Source: Dryococelus australis
Lineage: Eukaryota > Arthropoda > Insecta > Phasmatodea > Phasmatidae
DNA: 64,000 nt
Assembly (NCBI GenBank): GCA_029891345.1
Contig: CM057000.1
Span: 138,430,663-138,494,662, forward strand
Direction of reading: 5' to 3'
The translations under genes were made by a program, and so were the position numbers. Below the pieces are notes generated by a model that made no database searches, was not told the DNA's origin, and saw only the letters and a program-made list of their open reading frames with translations. The first letter of the stretch is position 1, and every line of letters starts with the position of its first letter. Below, piece by piece: positions 34,850 to 45,568 of the stretch.

Positions 34850-35410
34850 GCGGGCGGCGATTTATATGGGCAAGTCAATGCGTGGCACCGCGATAAGCCT
34901 ATCGGGACTCGTGCACTCCTGACCTTTCAGTGGTTAAAATTTCGGGGGTTTATCTTCGAAATAATGTTCTGGTCATCGTCCTTGACTCTCTCGGCGAGAC
35001 TCGGGGTGTGGAGAACGTTCTAGATAGTGCCAGCGAGACTACTTGGGCCGCGGCGGGCCTCCGAGTCACCAGTTTGAAAGTTCGGAGAATTGTGCGGCAA
35101 TAAGCGACCAGTGTGGGAAGACAGCGAAGTGACGAGCCAGGAGAGCGACGAGTGGTGGTGAGAGTGAACAGCGGGAGTGAAGTCTGAGGACTGCGAGCAT
35201 TAATGCAGTGACGAGAGCGACTGGCGGGCGGGACTATCGAACTGGATATTTGAGTTTAATACATTTGGAATGAAATGATAGCGAAAGACAGATTAAATAC
35301 GCGTTATTAACGAGTGTGAATTAAGTGGCTCTAACCGATATAGACACATTTATACGGACTTTAATTAGAACTGAGATAGAGACCGAATCTTGCGCTCACT
35401 GAAAATAACA
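34850..35410 (+). mobile_element. Possible LTR fragment with HSE-like palindrome
   Basis: GCGATAAGCCTATCGGG near 34891 and AGAACGTTCTAGA at 35012-35024 keep the same spacing (about 120 bp) as in the 17.3 kb sequence. A CpG-rich, GA-rich transcribed-looking zone follows (GCGGGAGTGAAGTC, GACGAGAGCGAC). No ORF. It is cut at its 3' side by MITE-B. It could alternatively be a genuine CpG promoter with a non-coding leader, but the paired homologous copy favours a repeat. Confidence 0.35.
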
Positions 35411-35416
35411 AGACTA

Positions 35417-35790
35417 TAATCCATTCACGGTTACTTCAGCCATTTATGAATCCCTGCGAATGTTCTTCTGGCAGGGTATTCCTCCGCCTCGTGCAAATTA
35501 AGCTTAACAAGCCTGGAGAATTACACCAGACGGACAACGCACCACATTCGTGCGCACTCAATTGAAATAATATTTTGTATAAGAACTGTTGCTCACTAAA
35601 CGTTGCCAACATATCTATTTTCTCCCTGTTTTTTTATTCAAAATAGTTATCAACGAGGCATTATAATTTTAGATAATATATTAATAACATTTCAATTTAA
35701 CACGAAAAAAAAGTAACTTTTATGAACACAAGTATAAAACGCTTGTGATACAGGGCATATTTGGGAAATAACTAAACACGTCATAAGAGT
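35417..35790 (-). mobile_element. MITE-B, inverted, one end lost
   Basis: Starts with TAATCCATTCACGGTTACTT. Then GTATTCCTCCGCCTCGTGC and GGAGAATTACACC follow, the inverse of the MITE-B body. It ends with AAACACGTCATAAGAG, where the second TIR should begin, so that TIR is missing. Confidence 0.83.
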
Positions 35791-36635
35791 GCGATGGACC
35801 CGCATGGTATATTGTGAAATAGCTGTTTGCGTGACTACGCGTATCTCTGTAGATAAAATGTTCTGAAATTACGACCGTCAGAAAAAATGGAAATAATTAT
35901 CTATGCCTCTGTTTTTTTCTTTTTCATATTAAGTATATTCTTAGAGCAAAAAAATCTTGAAAATGATTACAAAAATTTTAAAGCTTGCCTATGTAGTTTC
36001 CTGAAGCGGCAAGAGAAGAGTACACTGATAGGGCGTAGTTCAATCTGTGCTCTTTAGTCGCGTGTAATAAAACCCCCCACTGTCACAGATCTAATTTGCA
36101 CAGTACAGAGTCACGACGGAAACACTGCACGTCTTGCGCGTAGGAGCGATGAGGCACTACGCGTGCGTGTTAGTGTCGCCCGTATCGCTCCGTCCCACTC
36201 TTAAAAAACCTCCTCCCTGACCATCCCGAATACGCCACTCTGGCGTCTTGTATCAATACGTAACCAGTTTAGTCTGCTTCAATAACTTGCGTTATGTTGT
36301 GATATCTCTCCCGAATTGAAAAATGCTAATCACGTGAACTCTTTTTTCACGGGCATAATTTCATTCACGTAAGTATATCATCTACCTAGAACTGTTTTCC
36401 ACTATTAAGGCAGAGAAAGGGGGTGTTGGTATGGGCGACAATTACATGCGCATCAACTGTGTCATCGCCGCTATATGCAAGGCTCTGAACTGTCATGCAG
36501 TGTCCTCTTCGGGCTGCGTGCGCGCAACTTCAGGACTTCAAGCGGCGACCCAGTCATTTTATTGACGGAAGGTCTGTATCGAATTCCAATAAGGGGCCCT
36601 TGTAGTTTCGTAGAAATCCGCCCAGAATATTTTAA
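35791..36635. other. Non-coding stretch
   Basis: Unassigned sequence with a slightly GC-richer part at 36040-36240. No gene is supported. Confidence 0.35.
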
Positions 36636-36639
36636 GAGT

Positions 36640-36898
36640 GGAGAGAAGATATTTGGGCGGCCCTTAACAGCGAGGTCTTGAAAGCCGATGAGTGTGATTA
36701 AGGTGAGTATGGAGCAGCGTCTTAATGAAAGAGCGAAAGAGCGGGGGGGAACGGGAGATCTCTGAGAAAACCCTCCCACCAACGGCATCGTCCTGCACGA
36801 TTCCCACATGCTAAATCAGGAGTGACCCAGTCGAGGATTGAACCAGGTTCGCTTTGGTGGTAGGCGAGCAGATTAACCGCTCAGCCACCGTGGCCCCA
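36640..36898 (-). mobile_element. tRNA-derived SINE, copy 5
   Basis: Reverse SINE. The body has GCGAGGTCTTGAAAGCCGATG and GGAGATCTCTGAGAAAACCC. The head has TTGAACCAGGTTCGC and ends CTCAGCCACCGTGGCCCC. The minus-strand 112-codon ORF over it is the SINE antisense type described for copy 1. Confidence 0.88.
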
Positions 36899-37279
36899 AT
36901 ATTTTAAGATACGACAGAACGATAATGTCTTTTTTTTTGCAATGTTTGAAGAGCTTCGTAATAATTTTTGCGATTTGCGAAATGTGTTTAAAGTCGTAAC
37001 CCATCCTAGTCAGTCTGAAGTGTTGTTTATTTTCGTGTGCAAAATGATAGCGCGCACGTGAAATATTTTGCTTTATAAACGTTTATTACAAACGATTATT
37101 ACTCAGTTCGTGTACCACGTAGACAGACGTCTTAAGCAATTTGGAATTCTGTATAGGTACTGTCCTTTCAACCAGTTATGAACAGGATCATTCCAAATAT
37201 TTAGCCTAAGTGAACAGTTAACACAACAACAATTTAGGAGGAAGGTAAATTTTCTGAAATTATTGTGATATCGTGTTGG
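36899..37279. other. Non-coding stretch
   Basis: Nothing recognised between the SINE and the 32-bp satellite. Confidence 0.4.
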
Positions 37280-37791
37280 GTGACATAGAATGTACAGTAC
37301 CTTCCAGTGCAGTGACATAGAATGTACAGTACCTTCCAGTGCAGTGACATAGAATGTACAGTACCTTCCAGTGCAGTGACATAGAATGTACAGTACCTTC
37401 CAGTGCAGTGACATAGAATGTACAGCGCCTTCCAGTGCAATTACATAGAATGTACAGTGCCTTCCAGTGCAGTGACATAGAATGTACAGTACCTTCCAGT
37501 GCAGTGACATAGAATGTACAGTACCTTCCAGTGCAGTGACATAGAATGTACAGCGCCTTCCAGTGCAATTACATAGAATGTACAGTGCCTTCCAGTGCAG
37601 TGACATAGAATGTACAGTACCTTCCAGTGCAGTGACATAGAATGTACAGTACCTTCCAGTGCAGTGACATAGAATGTACAGCGCCTTCCAGTGCAATTAC
37701 ATAGAATGTACAGTGCCTTCCAGTGCAGTGACATAGAATGTACAGTACCTTCCAGTGCAGTGACATAGAATGTACAGTACCTTCCAGTGCA
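37280..37791. repeat. 32-bp minisatellite, 16 copies, 128-bp higher order
   Basis: Sixteen exact-length 32-bp units begin GTGACATAGAATGTACAG and end CCTTCCAGTGCA. Units differ at two spots: GTACC, GCGCC or GTGCC after the ACA, and GTGAC or ATTAC at the start. Units 5-16 follow the four-unit order GCGCC, ATTAC/GTGCC, GTACC, GTACC three times. Units 1-4 are all GTACC type. The long minus-strand ORFs (up to 197 codons) arise because no frame of the unit has a stop there, so a coding role is not supported. Confidence 0.97.
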
Positions 37792-38690
37792 GTGTTGTGC
37801 ATGCGAGATTCAGCTTTCTTTACAGTAACGATAATATATTTTTGCTCATTGCAAATTGAAAACTAAATACCACATATTTCCTTAAAGAAAACTTTGTTGC
37901 GTACAAGTCACTAACGCCATGCCACAGACGCCAAAATAGAAGTGCATCGAGAAATTCTCTGCACTGTTTAAGTACTAGCGTACGCTACTAGCTCGCCACG
38001 AATTTTCTTTAACGTCAGTGTTTCCTACCGCACGTAGCACGAAAATAAATTATGTAACGCGACCTTTTTTTATCCGTACACGTCATAAATTTACCTGACT
38101 CATTTTTACTTCATATATTTATATCCCCCCCCCCCCCCCCCCAATCTCTAGCTTATTGCAGAATGGCACGCGAAACAGCCATCGGTCTGGCAAATATATA
38201 TTGCCTCACTTAGTTAAATTCCACTCACATTTAATAAGTACAGATGAAGGAAACCTTTATTTTCTCTTTTCCCTACAACCGTGTGTGACGATAAAAATAT
38301 ATTTTTGAGAGAATCGGGCAATGCCGGCTTCACTTATATAAACTAACATTTTCCTCACGATGCAATAGTATTTGTAATATGCTGATAGCACATTTTATTT
38401 TTCCATTAGCAAATGGATTACTTATTGATCACTTCCCGTTAAATTGGAATACCGCTTCTCTTTGCTAGAAAACAAGCAACCACTGTTTCAAAACACACAA
38501 AAAAAATGCAACAAATCATAACGGGAGAGGACAGATAAGGCTCGAAGTCCTTGGTGCCATAATTTGTTTTAGTGAAAGAAAAAAAAAATGGGAGGTATAA
38601 CCACATCTAACTTGGCGAAGCAAAAAAAAAAAAAATGCAAATAATTATTCCGTAACGTGGCAGCAAAACAGACGAAGTGATTTATCAGGT
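37792..38690. other. Non-coding stretch
   Basis: AT-rich with a C-tract at about 38126-38142 and A-tracts. No gene or recognised repeat. Confidence 0.4.
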
Positions 38691-38699
38691 TGCATTAAG

Positions 38700-39345
38700 G
38701 CCTTGGTGTGTATGGGGGAGGGGGTGGGGGGGGACTAACGCCATTATGTAATTGCGATTTCATTAGGGAATCTGGGAACAACACGAGGCCAGGCCACGCA
38801 CGGGTCTAGCATGCGGTTACCTCCCAACACGATGGTTGTCGGGGAGTGGGAGGGGGGGGGGAGGGGTGAAGCCGACCACGACGCAGGTAATTTTATTCTA
38901 ATTATGATTCCCGGGGTGGGTCTGGATGGGAGAAAGGGGGAGGGATCTGGGACGGAGATTTGCCCAGGGGTCAGGTGGACCGCCCTAATAAAGGGTCCAA
39001 TTCCGCGCGGCGCTCACACAGGGCAACAAGGGAAGCTACCCCCTGGCAACCCCTAGCCCACCCTCGCCTCCTCTGCGTTGTTGCCTTGCGCGGCCGCCGC
39101 GTATTGGCAGCGCTTGTTTCACCTCTCGGGGTTTCGGGGGGGGGGGGGAGGTTGCCTTGTTGCCAGCCGGGGAAATTGTTTTCAAGCCCGGAAGAGCGGA
39201 AAAGATGTGGAAAACGCACCGTTCGGTTCGCTACGGCAGCGTACGTGCTAACCCCACGCTCTCGTCTCTCGTCACGCGTATGTATTTTTTAAGGGAAGAA
39301 GATTCCCACGATATGTCTGGCAAGAGTGGCCTAAGTGCAATTTGG
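38700..39345. other. GC-rich CpG-containing island
   Basis: The most GC-rich segment of the window, with G-tracts (near 38720, 38850 and 39137-39148) and CpG-rich parts such as GCGCGGCCGCCGCG near 39086. Several short opposing ORFs overlap it, none with a recognisable domain. It borders the TAAT-rich stretch at 39.35 kb. Confidence 0.45.
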
Positions 39346-39349
39346 TGTC

Positions 39350-39560
39350 CAAAGGATTAATTATTTAATCGCAATTGTTTGATTGAAAGAGTTAATTAAT
39401 TACGTGTAAAGAGTTAAAGGGTTTTAATATTGTCAAAAAAAAAGGTTAAATATGAACAAAAAAAAGGATTAAATGTATTTAATAAGGGTTAATTGTTTAA
39501 TCGTAATTCCTTGATTGAAATTATTAAATTGATTGAAAGGGTTAATCGTGTCAAAAGAGA
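39350..39560. promoter_or_regulatory. TAAT/GATTAA-rich cluster
   Basis: GGATTAATTATTTAATCG, GTTAATTAATTACG, GGATTAAATG, GGTTAATTGTTTAATCG and GGGTTAATCG occur within 210 bp. Two partly repeated halves each contain TTTAATCG...TTGATTGAAA. TAAT and GGATTA cores are homeodomain-type sites. It may be an enhancer, or simply a low-complexity repeat. Confidence 0.3.
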
Positions 39561-39679
39561 AGATATTGCTTCTTGGGAGTCGACTGAGCTCTGAGAGCGG
39601 GAGGAGCAGCATATATGTGTTTACCCCTCCTTGGAGCTAGAATGGCATAAGGGTTATTTTCGATGTTGTAAACTGCCTA

Positions 39680-39906
39680 TAGGCTGTTCACAGTATGAGC
39701 ACTTTTGACGTCCTATGGTTTCTTTTTTCTTTCAGCCATTTTATCCCTCTTTAACAACATATTTAATTACATATTGCTATGTAAGTAATCAACACAGTGT
39801 GTATATTTCACCGCACTCGGAAGTCAACGTCTGAGGCTAAAATAAAATATATTTATTTACTAATATTACAAGTGAGACGGTTTTCAAACATTAGCGTGAA
39901 TAGCCT
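39680..39906. mobile_element. MITE-A2 (short form)
   Basis: TIRs TAGGCTGTTCACAG-TATGAGC and TTAGCGTGAATAGCCTT. Interior about 190 bp, with weak similarity to the 23.3 and 50.2 kb copies. Confidence 0.6.
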
Positions 39907-40699
39907 TTAGACACTTGAAATAGGTTTATGTTAATGGGTTTCAAACAGAGTATGCACTAACTCATCATGGAGAATTCTTTGACTTCTCGTTGACTTACTG
40001 GCTTCAAATCAGCATAACATTGGTTCTTAAATGCCTTTATCATTGCGATTAATGGAACACAATTTTATATTGACGCTGCAGTTTTTATTACCGAATGCAA
40101 GATGACGTAAACAACAGCGTAAGGTAAATGGTACAAGCTATCGAAATTTTTTTTCTTCACAGTTTAGATGTGAAATAAATGTAACTGTTTTAAATGGTAA
40201 GAGACAGCCTTCTAAACTAAATAGGACAGTGTATAAACGCTGGATAATTAAGGTATAAAGTAAAGAATAACAATGGGAGATCGTCGGTATGAAATGTTCA
40301 CAACTTGGTAGAGAATACCATCGTGTAAATCTGTGCCGGTTTTAGAGGTTACAGACCCAACATGGTTCCAAAGATTTACGAACCGGTTTAATGGGGTTTC
40401 GGGCCTAGTACGGAGCTCGTGCCCATTTTGACGTGCACAGTATTTCAAGTTGTGAACTGAAGTGGCCACTGCCGAATTTGGTCCCGATCAGTGGGACGGT
40501 GCACAATTGAAATACACGAAATCGTTTTAGGGGTTTTGGGAGTTCGGGGCCGAATGAGTGATCCGGAACCGAAGTTGATCAACTAAGTATTTTAAGTTGG
40601 GTGTTGAAGGGTATACAAACAAAATTTTGTTAATATTCGTCTAATGGTGTAGAATCGTATCAAGAATATACAAACTTTGACTTTAACGCATATGTTGAT
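39907..40699. other. Non-coding stretch
   Basis: No gene. At 40340-40560 there are recurring phrases (GAACCGGTTTAATGGGG, GAACCGAAGTTGATC) that may be an unidentified repeat. Confidence 0.35.
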
Positions 40700-40897
40700 A
40701 GAAAAGGTAGGCAGGTAACTGAGCTCAACGTCTCGTCGACAGCGAGGCAATTAAGAGACGAAGCAAGTTACTCAGGGAAGATGGATTGTGGAAAGAATGG
40801 GAAGGAATTGGCCATTGCCGGATCGGGAATCAAAATCGTACCGGGGTCCTTCCGAATGCAAGTCCATTGAGCTACGACTGCGCCACCTGCTCGGTAA
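40700..40897 (-). mobile_element. Second tRNA-derived SINE type
   Basis: Minus strand: GAGCAGGTGGCGCAGTCGTA fits a tRNA 5' end with box A, followed by a box-B-like GATTTTGATTCCCGATCC. The body then differs from the main SINE. Only one copy is seen in this window. Confidence 0.5.
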
Positions 40898-41519
40898 AGA
40901 TAAGACTATACTCTGTGAAATAAAAAATATCACTACTAAGTAGTTACTGTCTAGCTATTTTTGACAAAACGCTGGTTACCACTTTGTAATGTTTCAGAAT
41001 TTATTGTATTTAATTTTCCAAATTTATGAAAAAATATTTAAAATACCTATGTATTTCTGTTGTTTTAGTTCGTACTTATTTATTATTAAGTAATATCAGT
41101 ATGCCTTCAAATGATTTATAAAATAAATAATTACACAGACATGTGAAAACAACTAATGATATGCTTATAAATCAGCTGTGATAATTAGTTTAAACACACA
41201 AATAAATGGATTAAAACGGGGTTTCGATTAGCATAATCTGCATCTCGTGTAGATATATATATATATATTAATACCATAATAATGTTTTATTGAATATTTG
41301 TTTTGAAATTAAGTTAATTTTTTTTGTAAACATCTAAATGGGTCCTACAAACAAAGCATAAAAACCACACGTTTAATTAACATAATTATGTCTCAACCTT
41401 TTAAACAATTTCGTCCTTGTAATATCGCGTTTATTTTCGAACACAACACACACTAAAAATAATATACAACACAGTGTTTACTTTAGCTTTCCAAACTGTA
41501 GTGATGGATTTATTTGACC
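40898..41519. other. AT-rich non-coding stretch
   Basis: Contains a (TA)n run of about 20 bp at 41250-41269. Otherwise nothing is recognised. Confidence 0.4.
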
Positions 41520-41521
41520 GG

Positions 41522-41752
41522 TTTAGGTAGGAGATTGATAACAACTTTTAGAGCGCCGGCAAGTGTGAAATGAGGTGAACATGGAGCAGCGCCGGAATTC
41601 TATGGCTGGGAAAACGGGAATCCCCCGACAAAAACCTGCCACCGACGTTTCCCACGCGCAAAAATCCAGTCGATCACTACGGGGAATCGACCCCGTTTCA
41701 CCTTTATGGGAGGCAAGCAAGTGCTCTGACCACTACACCACTACGGCCCCTT
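41522..41752 (-). mobile_element. tRNA-derived SINE, copy 6
   Basis: Reverse SINE. GAACATGGAGCAGCGCCGG and GACAAAAACCTGCCACCGACG are the body. The head has GGAATCGACCCCGTTTCACC and ends CCACTACACCACTACGGCCCC. Confidence 0.85.
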
Positions 41753-41783
41753 GTAATGAAGATCTTGCAAGTGTTATTTATTT

Positions 41784-42212
41784 CGAGTCAATTCGCAGTA
41801 ATGTCACACTCCTCGGATCAAACATTTGAATAATGATCCTACGCATGGCGTGTTTGACTGTTTCTTAAATATTTCTTCAACCATAAGCTTTTTAATACTT
41901 CTGTTGAGATAAAAGTAAATTATTGTTGATTAATGCGAACTTTTATGTGTATTTAATATTAAAATTATAACATTATATTTATAATTTATATGAATTAAAA
42001 ACAGGGAGAATGCAGGTGTGTCGGTAATGTCTAGTATGAAATAGTTCCCATGCCCAAAGTTATTATCTGAGTGCGCAGAAATGCAGTGCGTTGCCCCTTT
42101 GGTGTTATTTTCAAGACATAGTTAAGCTTTGTTTGCATGAGGCGGAGGAATATCCTTTAAATTAGAACTTAAGCAATGCTACAGAAAATTATAGTGAAGA
42201 GTTAAATGTTTT
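41784..42212 (+). mobile_element. MITE-B, diverged
   Basis: The left end GAGTCAATTCGCAGTAATGTC is a diverged TIR. The body keeps GGATCAAACATTTGA, CATGGCGTGTTTGACTG, TTGCCCCTTTGGTG and CATGAGGCGGAGGAATATCC. The right TIR is eroded. Confidence 0.75.
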
Positions 42213-42231
42213 GTGAACATTTATAGCTAAA

Positions 42232-42491
42232 AATGAGCGTGAGTGAGGATATTTGGGCAGCTTTTAAGAGCGAGGTCTTGAGAGCCGATGAGGTTGAGAC
42301 GAGTTGAGTACGGAATAGCGCCGGATCGAAAGGGTACGGGAAACGGGAGAGTCCCGAGAAAACCCGCAGACAAGCGGCATAGTCCGGCACGAGTCTCACT
42401 TGCGGAAGTCCAGGGTGAACCGGCTCGGGGATTGAACCCGGTTCGCCTTAGTGGGAAGCGAGCTGTCTAACCGCTCAGCCTCCGTAGCCCC
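42232..42491 (-). mobile_element. tRNA-derived SINE, copy 7
   Basis: Reverse SINE. Body GCGAGGTCTTGAGAGCCGATG and CGGGAAACGGGAGAGTCCCG. A good tRNA-like head: GGGATTGAACCCGGTTCGCC then CCGCTCAGCCTCCGTAGCCCC. It follows MITE-B with about 20 bp between. Confidence 0.88.
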
Positions 42492-42883
42492 GAGAAAACG
42501 AGAGAGTGAAACTGATAAATTACGGGACCTTTCCTAGCAGAAAGATGGAATCTGAAACAGGGTACGATATAGTGCCCTAGGCATTCAAAAGAAAATTTTC
42601 TTCACAGGTATACCGAGACATGTGAAATTGTCACAAATTAAATTTTAAACATTTTTCGTTAGACGAGTGTACAGTTTTTCGTAAATTACTCGAAGAAATA
42701 AAACTTTTCAAAAAATATTTATGATAATAATCCTCCCCCCCCCCCCCCACACCCCACAAATATATTTTTAGTGTGTGTTGGAAGTCGCAGGCAGTAACTC
42801 GTCTTATGTAAATGGCGGAGATCCACGTAATAGCTTCGCACCAGGAACCTTCAAACTAGGCTTGTGGCCTGTTGAATCTATCG

Positions 42884-42898
42884 TCGCTAGGGGGCGTT
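42884..42898 (+). promoter_or_regulatory. CTCF-like motif
   Basis: TCGCTAGGGGGCGTT is very close to the conserved CTCF core (CCASYAGGGGGCGC). It is followed by a GC-richer unique segment at 42940-43360. One motif match by eye; no chromatin evidence. Confidence 0.35.
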
Positions 42899-42939
42899 AA
42901 AATATTTGCGTTTGAAGACGACCTCACCACTTCAGACAG

Positions 42940-43400
42940 TTTTTATGCGAGCTGAATAAAAACTTTTCTCCCTACGTCTTCGCTGCAGCAGCTAGTAACG
43001 GCGTTTTTCGAGTGCCAATAGGGGAGTTGGGGTGAGGGGAATCTAATGTCCATCACGGATTTATTATCCCAATTGGCAATAAAAAGAAGTGGTAATGCAT
43101 TTCCCGATTTTTTCCGCGAAAAAAAAAAGTCGAATGGTGGGTGGCGAAAGAAACACACATTTCCTGCTATGGCTTGGAAATGGTCTCTATTCCTCCGGTC
43201 TTTTTTTTTTTCCCCTACTCCCACGCGATAGTAAAATAAAACGTGCAATCCGCTCTTCTAGTACCAAGAGATACCATCGCGAAACATTCTTCGGAGTTTC
43301 CGAAGAAGACATCCCACTTTGCTAGGGGTACTGCTTATCCTCTCCAGCGATCTCCCTTCACAAACACACACAATCTTCGAAGTAGAATAGTTTAGGGAAG
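42940..43400. other. GC-richer unique segment
   Basis: Moderately GC-rich, no repeat match in the window. Short ORFs on both strands run through A and T tracts and show no domain. Nothing more can be said. Confidence 0.3.
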
Positions 43401-43439
43401 TCGGACCCAAGGGAATAAGGAAATAGGAGCCAGGAGCCG

Positions 43440-44060
43440 ACCGACCGTCATGTTGTGACGTCACCCAAGCGCCGTATTGATCCAGGTGACCTTGACATTT
43501 AACCTTGACCCCGTGAATCCGACCTTGACCCCAATCCCATGACCTTTTACAAACTGGAACCCAAAAAATTAAAAAAAAAAAAAAAATCATAAACTCCCAA
43601 AAAAGTCTAAAAAAAGCAAATCGAAAATACCTTAAACCAGTTATTTAAATATGTACATGTATGAGGTCAGGGGTTCGATGACAGATGAATCGACTAAGCT
43701 CCCGACGCAACCAGCCCTCGCCAGGTAGGCCAGTGTCCATCTCATCAGCCATTTTAGATTTTCATGACCTTGAACTTAACCTAGAACCTTGACCTTGTAT
43801 GTCCTTGAAACCAAAAATTCTAAAAATCCACAAAAAAAAAAAAAAATAATCGAAAAAAAATTTTAATGTATGAAAAATTTCATTTATGACTCCCGACCAC
43901 CATATTGGATGCCAGTGGCCCTAACCCCAATGGCCTTGAAAAAAACAAACATTCAAGAAAAAATGGTAAAAAATTGAATCAATCGGGTTCTGATTCACGT
44001 AGGCATAATGAACTTTAAAATTAATTCGATGGTCAGCGAACCGCTCGTTCTGAGGCCTAG
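43440..44060. repeat. TGACCTTGA-rich repeat with A-tracts
   Basis: TGACCTTGA at 43487-43495 and 43765-43773, and ACCTTGACC-type copies near 43502, 43521 and 43786, are scattered among A-tracts and GCCATNTTRGAT-like phrases. It looks like an internally repetitive transposon-type sequence. Confidence 0.45.
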
Positions 44061-44107
44061 CTCTACAGTTCCCAGGTAAATGTATTGGTCATTGTAGACC
44101 CATGGCC

Positions 44108-44350
44108 TGGCCTCCAAGATCCCCCGACCTTAACCCGATTTATTTCTTTGTGTGGGGATATTACAAAGAGCATGTTTAATCCCCATGATGCCGCAGTTTG
44201 GAGAATATAACACGAAAACTGCAAGATGCCGAAGTAACCATAAAAAAAAAAAAAGATTGAATGGCTTTTCGACGCTTGCAAGAGAATCTCTTCCGGCGAT
44301 GCCGCATTTGTATTGAACAAGAAGGTCTTCATTTCGAAAATTGTTTGTAA
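44108..44350 (+). pseudogene. Mariner-type transposase C-terminal fragment
   Basis: Reads WPPRSPDLNPIYFFVWGYY, the conserved block around the third catalytic residue. A frame change follows. Then ENLFRRCRICIEQEGLHFEN is followed by a stop (TAA 44348-44350), the typical C-terminus of this transposase class in insects. The residue expected to be the third catalytic Asp (PLDFF in relatives, PLDVF in the 25.3 kb copy) is Tyr, codon TAT at 44141-44143, one base from GAT. No TIRs or N-terminal part are visible, so this is a dead, truncated relic and belongs to a different family from the 25.3 kb element. Confidence 0.8.
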
Positions 44351-45400
44351 TGTGTTCTAATAAACGCATGTTTACTTAATCCACTGTAATTTATTTTCAT
44401 TACATTTTTACTTGCACGAATTAGAATTTTGCACATACAGAATTTCAGATCACATTCTTAGGATGAAGCAGTAGAGGTAGCGCGCTGAAATTTGCAGGAT
44501 GCTTATCTGATAAAACGAAGAAGTTTTTTTAAGTAGGTAAGGAACACGTTCGACATGAACATTTTTTTTGAACGTCACCAAATGTTATGGACAAATGATT
44601 GCTTTCCTATCTTTTTTTGCATTTCGATATTTTTCTCGGCTCCATGCCAAGACAGAGGAACGTTAACGTTGTTTCGCCAGATGGCCGTTCGGTCTGCTAA
44701 TCCAAAACAAATATCCAAGTGCCTATCACATTTATTCATGTCAGCATATCTATATTTCTCGCGAAACTACGAGTACGGCACAAAACATAGAGAAAACTTC
44801 ACACCCTAAACTATGAGCAATCGCTTAACATACATAGGGGTGATTCGGATAGTTCTTCAGGTCCTCTACTTCTTCCTACTCAACAGAAATAAAACATTTT
44901 TGACAATTCGATAATAAAATTTTAAGGCTTTCCAATAAGAAAATTAAACTTTGCCTGTATAGCTACATGGTTGCAAGGACAACTGCATTATTTAAAACTA
45001 TTACATGTTTATTGAAAAATAGTTCACCTAAGTGTTACTTCATGAAAAACTTATCTTTATATACGGTGTGGTTATTCAAATACATCGAAGTACTAATCTA
45101 ATGCCATGGCCTCTATTTAAAAAAAAAAAAAAAACTAAACTAGCACATCTTATTTTCTTAATGACGAAATGGGAATATATTACGGCCAACGTTCGTTAGG
45201 CTTCACAAACCATCTTTGTATGTGATTATATGTATGTGTTTATGCATGTATATATTTATATTTATAACTTCGCCTACAGAGAAAAGGATAGAGATGAGAA
45301 TGGAGATAGTGTCGCACAAATGCATATAAAGAACTGAATAGAAAATTTTATTAAATATACCAAATTAAAACCATCTTTTGTGATTATGAAATTATAAGTA
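44351..45400. other. Non-coding stretch
   Basis: AT-rich, with no recognised gene or repeat apart from an A-tract near 45120. Confidence 0.4.
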
Positions 45401-45401
45401 T

Positions 45402-45568
45402 TTATATATAATTTTGCTTGTTTTAATCTGATGAAAATTTTCATTTAAAGTACTTCCAAAAAGGTTAGATAAGCATATATATGCTTATATAACCATTTTT
45501 GGAAGTGATTCAACGTACTTTAAATGTACATTTTCAACTGATTAAAAAAAATCAAAATTATATATAAA
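45402..45568. repeat. Hairpin-forming inverted repeat, ~80-bp arms
   Basis: Left arm TATATATAATTTTGCTTG ... AAAGTACTTCCAAAAAGG ... AAGCATATA meets its complement immediately (TATGCTTATATAACC ... TTTTTGGAAGTG ... AATTATATATA). The centre is near 45478. A further partial copy of the left arm follows at 45604-45650, ending in (TA)n. Confidence 0.85.

Noticed and set aside
36471-36809. 112-codon minus-strand ORF
   Set aside because: Overlaps SINE copy 5; the conserved-looking part is SINE sequence.
37103-37802. Long minus-strand ORFs with repeated HCTGRYCTFYV-type peptide
   Set aside because: They are translations of the 32-bp satellite, which lacks stops; overlapping frames are all open, so no coding claim.
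38811-39360. Several overlapping ORFs in the GC-rich island
   Set aside because: Both strands are open because stops are rare in GC-rich DNA; no domain is visible.
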